From Bacteroidales bacterium (GTDB taxonomy: Bacteria; Bacteroidota; Bacteroidia; Bacteroidales; UBA932), in NCBI GenBank assembly GCA_017555925.1, contig JAFZFL010000219.1, positions 1 to 12,976 of the forward strand: a DNA stretch of 12,976 bases, in the 5' to 3' direction. The first letter of the stretch is position 1. Each line of letters opens with the position of its first letter. Position numbers and translations under genes: made by a program. Shown piece by piece: positions 12,856 through 12,976 of the stretch. Below the pieces are notes generated by a model. It did no database searches and was not told where the DNA came from. It was given only the letters and a program-made list of their open reading frames with translations.

Positions 12856-12976
12856 TTATTTTTTAGAGTATTTAACAACCAAATCAACTAGAGAAATAGA
12901 AGCGTCCTCCATAGAAAGAACGATGCTATCAATCTTAGAAACGATATAGTTATAGAAGAATTGAAGGATAATAGCA
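12856..12976 (-). CDS. ExbB/TolQ proton-channel protein, C-terminal 39 residues
   Basis: The end of a gene enters from the right edge. The visible residues run AIILQFFYNYIVSKIDSIV, then LSMEDASISLVDLVVKYSKK and stop. The pattern N-Y-x-x-S/N-K-I-D, 5 residues, M-E-D-A-S, then L-V-D at the C-terminus is what MotA/TolQ/ExbB proteins of Bacteroidales show. In the motor, a pentamer of this protein surrounds the ExbD helices. Position ahead of two exbD genes supports the call. No more of the gene can be judged from this window. Confidence 0.8.
   Translation of the reverse strand, partial: AIILQFFYNYIVSKIDSIVLSMEDASISLVDLVVKYSKK

Overview
The window is AT-rich bacterial DNA from the Bacteroidota, most likely Bacteroidales. 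This rests on the tandem ExbD operon with its extra small membrane protein, DUF3244-like and 6-bladed beta-propeller lipoprotein families, a TPR-membrane-HTH regulator, start sites that mostly lack Shine-Dalgarno sequences, and a TAnnTTTG-type -7 promoter element. The genus cannot be fixed from this sequence alone. Every supported gene lies on the minus strand, so the biological order runs from high to low coordinates.

Layout in transcription order. (1) 12976-11339: the end of an ExbB/TolQ proton-channel gene, a small four-helix membrane protein, and two different ExbD genes. This is the energising motor for TonB-dependent outer-membrane transport, and it is closed by a strong hairpin/T-tract terminator (11282-11316). 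(2) 11236-7689: three exported hydrolases in one tight operon: an alkaline phosphatase lipoprotein, a GHL10/DUF187 glycosyl hydrolase (the family of the peptidoglycan hydrolase DigH) and an SGNH/GDSL esterase. A second terminator (7625-7666) ends it. (3) 7587-3170: asnS, udk, a TonB-like energy transducer and a large TPR/membrane/HTH regulator, with gaps of 17 bp or less or overlaps, so probably one transcript that mixes housekeeping and signalling genes. (4) 3018-1: an accessory operon of exported proteins: a DUF3244-like beta protein, a CSSC thioredoxin-like lipoprotein, a small seven-cysteine protein with two CxxC pairs, and two tandem propeller lipoproteins. The last of these is cut off by an IS3-family insertion sequence whose end occupies bases 1-140.

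Region 4 is the most unusual part. The 151-bp gap between the regulator and the exported operon holds three direct copies of TGTYAAACTTTTT and a CAGCTG hairpin, set upstream of a weak -7-like box. This is what a locally controlled, activator-dependent promoter would look like. A reasonable inference is that the membrane-spanning regulator controls an envelope module in which a redox lipoprotein services the cysteine-rich secreted protein and the propeller lipoproteins act as surface or periplasmic partners. The function of that module is unknown, and nothing in the sequence proves it is a system rather than a collection of envelope genes. The two propeller genes share a nearly identical 120-bp 5' block and are clearly diverged elsewhere, so the locus has recently recombined as well as taken an IS insertion.
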